From Prorocentrum cordatum (Eukaryota > Sar > Dinophyceae > Prorocentrales > Prorocentraceae), in assembly GCA_963575745.1 (NCBI GenBank), contig CAUYUJ010009769.1:1-32289 (forward strand): a DNA stretch of 32,289 bases, in the 5' to 3' direction. Shown piece by piece: positions 1 through 9,035 of this stretch. A program made the position numbers and the translations under genes. The notes under the pieces were generated by a model, which had not been told where the DNA came from, ran no database searches, and saw only the letters and a list, made by a program, of their open reading frames with translations. Within the stretch, counting starts at the first letter, position 1, and every line of letters begins with the position of its first letter.

Positions 1-33
1 GGAGGAGGAGGAGGAGGAGGAGGAGAAGGGGGC
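1..33. repeat. (GGA)n microsatellite at the window edge
   Basis: About eight GGA triplets open the window and pass through GAAGGGGG into the satellite. It is the same trinucleotide class as the long tracts near the right end. The true length is unknown because the window cuts it. Confidence 0.9.
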
Positions 34-1520
34 ATCTTGGGAGCCTCTTGGGGCACTCTTGGGGCCTCCTGGGAGCTTCCTTGGAGCCTTTTGGAGGCAT
101 CTTGGGGCCTCCTTAGGCCTATTGGGGGCCTTTGGGGGCTTCTCGGGGGCCTCCTTGGTCGTCTTAGCGCATTCCTGGCCCGTCTGACGCCGTTGGAAGC
201 CGTCTTGGGGGCTTCTTTAAACCGACTTGGGGCCCTCTGGGGTGCTCCGGGGCCGTTTTAAAGGCCATCTTGGGCGTCTTCGAGGCCTTTTGGGCCGTCT
301 TGGAGCTCTCCTGGGGCCATCTTCGGGGCTTCTTGGGACATCTTGGGGCCATCTTGGAGGCTTCGTGGGGGGGAAGGTCGAAAAGAAGCAAATGCCAACA
401 TTCGTCGAAAACCTATGGCAAATCAATGATTTGTGCCTCTTCGGGCCTGCCTGGAGGCCCTCTTGGGGGCCTCTGGGGCCGTCTTGGAGACCTCTTGGGG
501 GCGTCTTGGGCCGTCTTCGGCCATCTTCGAACCATCTTGGGCCGTCTTGATGGCCTCCTGGCCCGTCGGACGCCGTTGGAAGCCGTCTTGAGGGCCTCGC
601 TGGGCCGACTTGGGGTGCTCCATGGCCATCTTGGAGGCCACCTTGGGCGTCTTGGAGGCCTCTTGGGCCATCTTGGGGCCCTCTTGGGACCATCTTAAGG
701 GTCTCTTGGGCCGTTCTGGGGCTCTCTTGGAGGCCTCTTGGGCGATCTTGGGGCGATCTTTAGGGGCTGTTGGGCCGTCTCGAGCCGTCGGATGACCGAA
801 AAGAAGCAAATGCCAACATTCTTCACAACCTACGGAAAATCATTGATTTTTGCCTCTTCGAGCCTTCCTGGAGGACCTCTTGGAGGCTTCTTGGGCCGTC
901 TGAGGGACCTCGTGGGGGCCTTTCGGGCTGTCTTGGGCCATCTTGGAGCCAGCCTCCTGACCTGTCTGACGCCCTCAGAAGCCGTCTTGATCGCCTCTCT
1001 GGGCCGACTTGGGGCCCTCTTGGGGTGCTCCAGGGCCGTCTTGGAGGCCACCTTGAGCGTTTTGGAGGGCTCGTGGGCTGTCTTGGGGCCCTCTTGGGGC
1101 TGTCTTGGGGGCCTCTTGGGCCGTTCTGGGGCCATCTTGGAGGCCTCTTGGGCGATCTTGGGGCGGTCTTTGGAGGCTCTTGGGCTGTCTCGGGCCGTCG
1201 GAAGATCGAAAAGAAGCAAGTGCCCAAATCCTTCAAAAGCCTTGCGAAAATCAGTGATCTTCGCCTCTTCGGGCTGTCTTGGAGGTCTCTTGCAGGCATC
1301 TTGAGCCTTTTTTTGGGCTATCTTGAGGCCATCTTGGAGCATGTTGGAGACTTCTTGGGCGGACTTGGAGGCATCTTGGACCCTCTTGGGCCGTCTTGGA
1401 AGCCATCTTGGGCCATCTTGGGCGAACTTAGAGGCCATCTCGGGCCATCTGAGCCGTCTTAGAAGCCATCTGGGGCCATCTTGGAGCGAGAAAAGCATTG
1501 ACAGGCACATGATCCGCGGC

Positions 1521-1800
1521 TTTCCGGGTGGCCGGCGGGACAGGCCGCAGCTCCAGGAGGAGTTCTTTTGGACAAGAACCAACACCAAATTTGAAGAAGT
1601 CCAGCGCGTCGGGCACCCCTGCGATGAATCGACAGGGCGCGGCTGATCGAAGACGCCTACGGCGAATCACCGCCGCCCCCTGCCTTTTTGGAAGCGCCTA
1701 TGTGGCCGAACGCTGAGGCCAGACCTGCCAAGCCATCGGACCATGTGTTCCCCGAATCGGTTTGGAAAGCCTTCGGGGAACACGTGGGCATCTGGAAGGT
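1521..1800 (+). repeat. Stem-loop module, copy 1
   Basis: First copy of a ~280-bp module that interrupts the 12-bp satellite. It runs from TTTCCGGGTGGCCGG through the GTTCTTTT...AAGAAC arm pair, the CCCCTGCGAT...ATCG...CAGGG pair, the GC-rich arms around GACGCCTACGGCG, and the GTGTTCCCCGAA...TTCGGGGAACAC arms. In this copy the left GC-rich arm is degraded (GGGCGCGGCTG). Strand is given relative to the other copies; direction of any transcription is unknown. Confidence 0.8.
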
Positions 1801-3090
1801 CATCTTGGCCGTCTGGAGGCCATTTTGACCCTTTCGGGCCTTCTTGGAGGACGTCTTGGAGGGCTCTTGGGCTGTCTTTGAGGCCATCTTGAGCGTCTTG
1901 GAGGCCTCTTGGGCCGACTTGGGGGCCTCTTGGGGCCGTCTCGGGGGCCTCTTGGGCGATCTTTGGGGGCACTTGGGCCGTCTCGGGCCGTCGGAAGGCC
2001 GTCCAAAAGCAAATGCCACAATCCTTCAAAAACCAATGGGAAATCAATGATTTGGGCCTTTTCGGGCCTTCCCTGGAGGCCCTCTTGGAGGCCTCTTGGG
2101 CCGTCTTGGGCCATCTTAGGGCCACCTTCGGCCGTCTTGGTGGGCCCTGACGCTGTCGGAAGCCGTTTGGGGGGCCTCTCTGGGCCGACTTGGGGCCCTC
2201 TTGGAATGCTCCATGGCCGTCTTGGAGGCCATCTTGGGCGTCTTAAAGGCCTCCTCGGCCGTCTTGGGGGCCTCTTGGGGCTGTCTTGGGGTCCTCTTGG
2301 GCCGTTCTGGGGCCATCTTGGAGGCCTCTTGGGCTCGTTGGGCGATCTTTGGGGACTCTTGGGCCGTCTCGGGCCGTCGGAAGGCCGAACAGATGCAACT
2401 GTCGAAATCCTTCAAAAACCATAGGAAATACCTGTTTTTGGCCTCTTCTGGCCTTCCTGGAGGACCTCTTGGAGGCCTTTTAGGCCGTCTTGGGCCAGCT
2501 TCGAGCCAACTTCGGCCATCTCGGTGGGTTCCTGGCACGTCTGACGCCGTCGGGAGCCGTCTTGGGGGCCTCTCTGAACCGGCTTGAGGTGGGGCGCTTC
2601 GGGGCCGTCTTGGAGGCCATCTTGGGCGTCTTGCAGGCCTCTTGGCCCGTCTTGGGGCCCTCTTGGGGCCGTCTTGGGGGCCTCTTGGGTCGTCATGGGG
2701 CCATCTTGGAGGCCTTGTTGGCGATCTTGGGGCGACCTTTGGGGCCTCTAGGGCCGCCTTGATGCGTCGGAATGCCGAGAAGAATCAGATGCCAAAATCC
2801 TTCAAAAACCTGAAGAAAATCAATGATTTCGGCCTCTTCGGACCCTCCTGGAGGACCTCTTGGAGGTTTCTTAGGTCGAATTGGGCCGTCTTGGAAGCTT
2901 CTTGGGCGAACTTGGAGATATCTTGGACTCTCTTGGGCCGTCTTGGAGGCCGTCTTGGACCATCTTGGGCGGACTTGGAGGCCATCTTGGAGGCAATCTT
3001 GGAGGCTATCTTGGGCCAAGGTGGCCATCTTGGAGGCCATCTTGAGTTGTCTTGGAAGGTTTTTCCAGGATTGAGGTCCTGGGCAATTCT

Positions 3091-3370
3091 CCCGGGACCT
3101 CGGCGGGACGCGCCGGAGCCCCAGGGGGAGTTCTTTTGGAAAGGAACCAAAACCAAAACCGAAATCATCTAGCACGCCAGGCACTCCTGCGATGAATCGA
3201 CAGGGGGCGGCGGATCGAAGACGCCTACGGCAAATCACCGCCGCCTCCTGCCTTTTTGGAAGCGCCTATGTGGCCGAACGTTGAGGCCAGACCTGCCAAG
3301 CTATCGGCCCATGTGTTCCCCGAATCGATTTGGAAAGCCTTCGGGGAACACGTGTGCATCTTGAAGGTCA
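3091..3370 (+). repeat. Stem-loop module, copy 2
   Basis: Second module copy. The first stem-loop reads GTTCTTTT-GG-AAAGGAAC, keeping pairing with a G-T wobble. The right arm of the GC-rich hairpin has one change (CCGCCTCCTG). The last stem has GTGTTCCCCGAA with TTCGGGGAACAC. Confidence 0.8.
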
Positions 3371-4585
3371 TCTTGGCCGTCTGGAGGCCATTTTGACCCT
3401 TTCGGGCCTTCTTGGGGGACGTCTTGGAGGGCTCTTGGGCCGTCTTGGAGGCCATCTTGAGCGTCTTGGAGGCCTCTTGGGCCGACTTGGGGGCCTCTTG
3501 GGGCCGTCTTGGGCCTCTTGGGCGATTGGGGGCACTTGGGCCGTCTCGGGCCGTCGGAAGGCCGTCCAAAAGCAAATGCCACAGTCCTTCAAAAACCCAT
3601 GGGAAATCAATGATTTGGGCCTTTTCGGGCCTTCCTGGAGGCCCTCTTGGAGGCCTCTTGGGCCGTCTTGGGCCATCTTAAGGCCATCTTCGCAGTCTTG
3701 GTGGGCTCCTGGCCCGTCTGACGCCGTCGGAAGCCGTTTGGGGGGCCTCTCTGGGCCGACTTGGGGCCCTCTTGGAATGCTCCAGGGCCGTCTTGGAGGC
3801 CATCTTGGGCGTCTTAAAGGCCTCCTGGGCCGTCTTGGGGGCCTCTTGGGGCCGTCTTGGGGCCCTCTTGGGCCGTTCTGGGGCCATCTTGGAGGCCTCT
3901 TGGGCGATATTTGGGCGATCTTTGGGGGCTCTTGGGCCGTCTCGGGCCGTCGGAAGGCCGAAAAGAAGCAACTGTCGACATCCTTCAAAAACTACAGGAA
4001 ATATGTGTTTTAGGACTCTTCTGGCCTTCCTGGAGGCCCCCCTCTTGGAGGCCTCTTGGGCCGTCTTGGGCCAGCTTCGAGCCAACTTCGGCCATCTTGG
4101 TGGGTTCCTGGCCCGTCTGACGCCGTCGGGAGCCGTCTTGGGGGCCTCTCTGAACGGGCTTGAGGTCCTCTTGGGGCGCTGCGGGGCCGTCCTGGAGGCC
4201 ATCTTGGGCGTCTTGGAGGTCTCTTGGACCGTCTTGGCGCCCTCTTGGGGTCTTCTTGGAGGCTTCGTGGGCGATCTCGGGGCGATCTCGGCGGCCTCTT
4301 GGGTCGTCTTGAGCCGTCGGAATGCCGAGAAGAGGCACATGCCAAAATCCTTCAGAAACCTAGGGAAATCAATGATTTTGGCCTCTTCGGGCCCTCCTGG
4401 AGGCCTCTTGGGGGCCTCTTGGGCGGTCTTGGAGGCCATCTTGAGGCTATCTTAGGCCGTCTTGGGTGCATCTTGGGCCGTCTTGGAGGCATATTGAGGC
4501 CATCTTAGCCGTCGTGGAAGCGATCTTGGGCCATCTTGGGCCATCTTGGGGCCGTCTAGGGCAGGAAATCTGTTTGCAACGGGGT

Positions 4586-4865
4586 CTTCCGGGTGGCCGG
4601 CGGGACGTGCCGAAGCCCCAGGGGGAGTTCTTTTGGAAAGAACCAAAACCAAAACCGAAATAGTTTTGCACGCCAGGCACCCCTGCGATGAATCGACAGG
4701 GGGCGGCGGATTGAAGACGCCTACGGCGAATCACCGCCGCCCCCGGCCTTTTGGAATCGCATATGTGGCCAACATTGCGGCCAGACCTGCCAAGCTATCG
4801 GACCATGTGTTCCCCGAATCGGTTTGGAAAGCCTTCGGGGGACATGTGGGCATCTTGAAGGTCAT
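4586..4865 (+). repeat. Stem-loop module, copy 3
   Basis: Third module copy. In the last stem both sides differ from the majority: the right arm reads TTCGGGGGACATGTG, which keeps pairing with CATGTGTTCCCCGAA through a G-T wobble and turns a wobble elsewhere into a Watson-Crick pair. Confidence 0.8.
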
Positions 4866-5977
4866 CTTGGCCGTCTGGAGGCCATTTTGACCCTTTAGGG
4901 CCTTCTTGGAGGATGTCTTGGAGGGCTCTTGGGCCGTCTTGGGGGGCCATCTTGAGCGTCTTGGAGACCTCTTGGGCCGTCGCGGGGGCCTCTTGGGGCC
5001 GTGTCTTGGGCCTCTTGGGCGATCTTGGGGGGCACTAGGGCCGTCTCGGGCCGTCGGAAGGCCGTCCAAAAGAAAATGCCACAGTCCTTCAAAAACCCAT
5101 GGGAAATCAATGATTTGGGCCTTTTCGGGCCTTCCTGGAGGCCCTCTTGGAGGACTCTTGGGCTGCCTTGGGCCATCTTAGGGCCATCTTCGGCCGTCTT
5201 GGTGGGCTCCCGGGCCGTCTGACGCCGTCGGAAGCCGTTTGGGGGGCCTCTCTGGGCCGACTTGGGGCCCTCTTGGAATGCTCCAGGGCCGTCTTGGAGG
5301 CCATCTTGGGCGTCTTAAAGGCCTCCTCGGCCGTCTTGGGGGCCTCTTGGGGCTGTCTTGGGGCCCTCTTGGGCCGTTCTGGGGCCATCTTGGAGGCCTC
5401 TTGGGCGATCTTTCGGCGATCTTTGGGGGCTCTTGGGCCGTCTCGGGCCGTCGGAAGGCCGAAAAGGAGGAAATGTCGAAATCCGTCAACAACTATAGGA
5501 AATATGTGTTTTAGGCCTCTTCTGGCCTTCCTGGAAGCTCCCCTCTTGGAGGCCTCTTGGGCCGTCTTGGGCCAGCTTCGAGCCAACTTCGGCCATCTCG
5601 GTGGGTTCCTGGCCCGTCTGACGCCGTCGGGGGCCGTCTTGGGGGCCTTTCTGGGCCGACTTGGGGCCCTCTTGGGGCGCTGCGGGGCCGTCTTGGAGGT
5701 CATCTTGGGCGTCTTGGAGGCCATCTTGGGCGTGTTGGAGGCCTCTTGGGCCGTCTTGGGGCCCTCTTGGGGCCGTCTTGGAGGCCACTTGGGCCGTCAT
5801 GGGGCCCGCTTGGGGGCCTCTTGGGCAATCTTGGAGGCATCTTGAAGGCCATCCTGGGCCTTCTTGGCCGTCTTGGAGGCATCTTGGAGGCCATCCTGGG
5901 CCATCTTGGCCGTCTTGGAGGCCATCTTGGGCCAACTTGGGGCAACAACGGTATTGACGGATGGATTTTCGGGAATC

Positions 5978-6260
5978 TCCCGGGACCCCGGCGGGACGGG
6001 CCGAAGCCCCAGGGGGAGTTCTTTCGGAGAAAGAACCAAAACCAAAACCCATCTAATTCGGCACGCCAGGCACCCCTGCGATAAATCGACAGGGGGCGGC
6101 GGATCGAAGACGCCTACGGCGAACCACCGCCGCCCCCTGCCTTTGTGGAAGCGCCTATGTGGCCGAACGTTGAGGCCAGACCTGCCAAGCCATCGGACCA
6201 TGTGTTCCCCGAATCGGTTTGGAAAGCCTTCGGGGAACACGTGGGCATCTTGAAGGTCAT
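5978..6260 (+). repeat. Stem-loop module, copy 4
   Basis: Fourth module copy. Its first stem reads GTTCTTTC-GGA-GAAAGAAC where most copies have GTTCTTTT-GGA-AAAAGAAC: a T-A pair has become C-G on both sides. The GC-rich arms (CAGGGGGCGGCGG and its complement) are perfect. Confidence 0.85.
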
Positions 6261-7039
6261 CTTGGCCGTCTTGGAGGCCTCTTGGGCGATCTTTCGGCGA
6301 TCTTTGGGGGCTCTTGGGCCGTCTCGGGCCGTCGGAAGGCCGAAAAGAAGGAAATATCAAAATCCGTCAAAAACACTAGGAAATCAATGTTTTTGGCCTC
6401 TTCTGGCCTTCCTGGAGGCCCTCTTGGGCCGTCTTGGGCCAGCTTCGAGCCAACTTCGGCCATCTCGGTGGGTTCCTGGCACGTCTGACGCCGTCGGGAG
6501 CCGTCTTGGGGGCCTTTCTGGGCCGACTTGGGGCACTCTTGGGGTGCTTTGGGGCCGTCTTGGAGGCCATCTTGGGCGTGTTGGAGCCCTCTTGGGCCGT
6601 CTTGGGGCCCTCTTGGGGTTGTCTTGGAAGCCACTTGGGCCGTCATGGGGCCCTCTTGGGGGCCTCTTGGGCGATCTTGGGGGCCTCTTGGGCCGTCTTG
6701 AGCCGTCGGAATGCCGAGAAGAAGCAAATCCCCAAATCCTTCAAAAACCTAAGGAAAAATCAATGATTTTGGCCTCTTCGGGCCCTCCCGGAGGACCTCT
6801 TGGAGGCCTCTTGGGCCGTCTTGGAGGCCTCTGGGGGGCCTCTTGGGCAGTCTTGGGCCGTCTTGGACTCTTGGGCCGTCTTGGAGGCCGTCTTGGACCA
6901 TCTTGGGCGGACTTGCAGGCCATCTTGGACCATCTTGGAGGCCATCTTGGGCCATCTTGGCCATCTTGGACGCCATCTGGAGCCGTCTTGGAGGATTTTT
7001 TCGGGACTTTGCGGGGATTGGGCGATGGCGTATGCGTCT

Positions 7040-7320
7040 TGCGGGTCTTGGGGGGCGGCCGGACCCATTGGGAGAGTTCTTTTGGAAAAAGAACCAAAAC
7101 CAAAATCCAAAAAAATCCAGCACGCCAGGCACCCCTGCGATAAATCGACAGGGGGCGGCGGATCGAAGACGCCTACGGCGAATCACCGCAGCCCCCTGCC
7201 TTTGTGGAAGCGCATATGTGGCCGAACGTTGAGGCCAGACCTGCCAAGCCATCGGACCATGTGTTCCCCGAATCGGTTTGGAAAGCCTTCGGGGAACAAG
7301 TGGGCATCTTGAAGGTCATC
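7040..7320 (+). repeat. Stem-loop module, copy 5
   Basis: Fifth module copy, with an altered 5' edge (GCGGGTCTTGGGGGGCGGCC). The hairpin arms are kept apart from one change in the right GC-rich arm (CCGCAGCCCCCTG). Confidence 0.8.
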
Positions 7321-7934
7321 TTGGCTGTCTTGGAGGCCTCTTGGGCGATCTTTCGGCGATCTTTGGGGGCTCTTGGGCCGTCTCGGGCCGTCGGAAGGCC
7401 GAAAAGAAGGAAATATCAAAATCCGTCAAGAACACAAGGAACATTAATGTTTTTGGCCTCTTCTGGCCTTCCTGGAGGCCCTCTTGGGGGCCTCTTGGGC
7501 CGTCTTGGGCCAGCTTCGAGCCAACTTCGGCCATCTTGGTGGGTTCCTGGCACGTCTGCCGCCGTCGGAAAGAAGCCGTTTGGGGGGCCTCTATGGGCCG
7601 ACTTGGGGCCCTCTTGGAATGCTCCAGGGCCGTCTTGGAGGCCATCTTGGGCGTCTTGGAGGCCATCTTGGGCGTGTTGGAGGCCTCTTGGGCCGTCTTG
7701 GGGCCCTCTTGGGGCCATGTTGGAGGCCACTTTGGCCGTCATGGGGCCCTCTTGGGGGCCTCTTGGGCGATCTTGGGGGCCTCTTGGGCCGTCTTGAGCC
7801 GTCGGAAAGCTGAAAAGGCGCAAATGCCAGAATCCTTCAAAAACCTATGGAAAATCAATGATTTTGGCCTCTTCGGGCCCTCCTGGAGGACCTCTTGGAG
7901 GCGTCTTGGGCCGTTTGGGAGGCCTCTGGGGGGC

Positions 7935-7939
7935 CTCTT
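7935..7939. repeat. Target-site duplication CTCTT, left copy
   Basis: CTCTT lies directly before the left LTR and again directly after the right LTR at 23889-23893. A paralogous satellite segment near 6826-6905 reads through the same place without an insertion (GGGGGGCCTCTTGGGC), with a single CTCTT. This fixes the duplication at 5 bp, the usual size for Ty1/copia integration. Confidence 0.93.
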
Positions 7940-8191
7940 ACTTTAAGGGTAGCTCTTTGGGAGATGTTACAGTATCGGGAGCATAGCTCGCGCGCCGCTG
8001 CCTTGGGCTCAAGGCACGCGCGCCCTATTTGCCCGGACACCGCGAGTGTTCGCTATGTGCTGGAAAGATCATTACATCGATCTTATCCTATCTTACCCAT
8101 CCACCCCTCATACTGTACCTTCACAGCAGAGCGATGGATGCAATTTGCCAGGCTATATGCCCTATTTGAGTTACCAGGCTCACTTTCGACT
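7940..8191 (+). repeat. 5' long terminal repeat (252 bp)
   Basis: Matches 23637-23888 at a constant offset of 15,697 bp with no difference that I can see. Termini are AC...CT rather than TG...CA. It holds strong stem-loops: GAGC-ATA-GCTC; TGCCTTG-GGCT-CAAGGCA at 7999-8016 extended by GCGCG/CGCGC; and AAGATC...GATCTT at 8065-8084. The Gag reading frame is already open inside the LTR (ATG at 8055 and 8157), so the mRNA start probably lies in its first half. No TATA box is evident. Confidence 0.95.
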
Positions 8192-9035
8192 TGGTAGCGG
8201 AGCTGGCCGCACTCTCGTGTGGTCAGCTCTTGCTCTTCTTAGCCTCATATTCTTCGGCACGATCTTCGTGACCACCTACCACCCTGCGCCACCACTCCCA
8301 GTACGTTTACGAGGATCTATTCAAGAGCAAGAAGCAACACGAGAGGTACGACGTCTAGACGACCAAACTGGTACCATATACGCTTCATCATTGCGTCACT
8401 ACCAACCGCTCGGCAACGAGCTAACAGCGCAATACTTGAAGCAAGGGCGGGGAGACCCGCCAGACAGAGCGCCTCGAAGACTCGACAAGGCGCTACCCCA
8501 GCGCGACAACGCGCATCATAACCGTCCTTCGTTACACATTCTCGGGCTAATCGTTTTCGCTATCATATGGTTCGCGCTGGGGGCAGCAATCGGACACATG
8601 CGTCGTGGAGATAACAGCACCGATGGGCAAACACATGGCCCATATTGGGACCCTCAAGGTAATGTACCTTTTCGTGAGTACATTTACGAGGTCAACGCAT
8701 GGCTCAACGTTACAAGCGGACGTATGACGCCACAGGCCCAAGCGGCCGCAATACAACGCGGCCTAGGTGGCCTAGCGAGGACACTCGCCATGAGGGTACC
8801 GCCTGACATTATAAACTATGGTGCTGACATTGACGGGGTCCACACAGACCCAGTAACTTACATCATGTTCCTCCTCAGCATGAAGTTCGAACGCCTGGAA
8901 GATGAGCGACAGCTCACTTCTGGCACACAACTCATCGACTTCCATGTGCCTCACGGGGAACGAATCGATGTCACTCTTACCCGATTCGAAATGGCCCGAC
9001 TTGAGGCACAGTCGGTGGGATTCGACCTTCCCTAA
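8055..9035 (+). CDS. Gag, capsid-like N-terminal part with two membrane segments
   Basis: Structural protein frame of the element. The first in-frame ATG is at 8055 inside the LTR; 8157 is an alternative. Two hydrophobic stretches look like membrane helices: TLVWSALALLSLIFFGTIF at about residues 54-75 and ILGLIVFAIIWFALGAAIG at about 161-182. The rest resembles the helical capsid region of copia Gag: a Trp-containing segment (VNAWLNV), an RGLGGLAR stretch, then DPVTYIMFLL, FERLEDE and FEMARLEAQ. It ends at TAA 9033-9035, and the natural continuation of the capsid (LLTTILFRALG) lies one base ahead in the next frame. This argues for a +1 frameshift at CCC-TAA. Membrane helices in Gag are unusual. 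Two GNRA stem-loops lie here (8408-8421, 8447-8460). Confidence 0.8.
   Translation: MCWKDHYIDLILSYPSTPHTVPSQQSDGCNLPGYMPYLSYQAHFRLGSGAGRTLVWSALALLSLIFFGTIFVTTYHPAPPLPVRLRGSIQEQEATREVRRLDDQTGTIYASSLRHYQPLGNELTAQYLKQGRGDPPDRAPRRLDKALPQRDNAHHNRPSLHILGLIVFAIIWFALGAAIGHMRRGDNSTDGQTHGPYWDPQGNVPFREYIYEVNAWLNVTSGRMTPQAQAAAIQRGLGGLARTLAMRVPPDIINYGADIDGVHTDPVTYIMFLLSMKFERLEDERQLTSGTQLIDFHVPHGERIDVTLTRFEMARLEAQSVGFDLP
8192..8206 (+). promoter_or_regulatory. Primer-binding site, initiator Met tRNA type
   Basis: TGGTAGCGGAGCTGG begins at the first base after the LTR. It resembles the complement of the 3' end of eukaryotic initiator methionine tRNA (TGGTA-CAGAGC in many copia elements), the normal primer for this group. 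The site lies inside the open Gag frame, so it would also be translated. Confidence 0.8.
8656..8670 (+). repeat. Stem-loop AAGGTA-ATG-TACCTT
   Basis: A perfect 6-bp inverted repeat around ATG within Gag. It does not match the GNRA family consensus, so it may be unrelated. Confidence 0.5.

Larger units (their letters stand above)
34..7939. repeat. Left flank: higher-order satellite of 12-bp degenerate units
   Basis: The stretch is built from variants of a ~12-bp unit such as GGCCGTCTTGGA or GGCCATCTTGGG. Every ~370-415 bp a ~75-bp AT-richer segment recurs (GAAAAGAAGCAAATGCC, then ATCCTTCAAAAACC, then AATCAATGATTT), near 376, 790, 1206, 2003, 2388, 2775, 3565, 3960, 4326, 5063, 5459, 6342, 6716, 7400 and 7812. 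Sets of two or three such monomers are separated by a ~280-bp stem-loop module, giving a higher-order period of about 1.1-1.6 kb. Many frames on both strands lack stops, but the predicted peptides are only translations of the unit (LGxxLG on plus, QDGPRGLQD on minus), so I do not call genes here. Confidence 0.9.

Noticed and set aside
37-7950. Dozens of open frames of 60-330 codons on both strands of the satellite
   Set aside because: They are translations of a 12-bp repeat without stops, overlap each other on both strands and show no domain.
7999-8016. GGCTCAAG in the LTR, matching the 3' end of the dinoflagellate spliced leader
   Set aside because: Only eight bases match, and they form the loop and arm of a strong LTR hairpin; too short to claim a spliced-leader relic.
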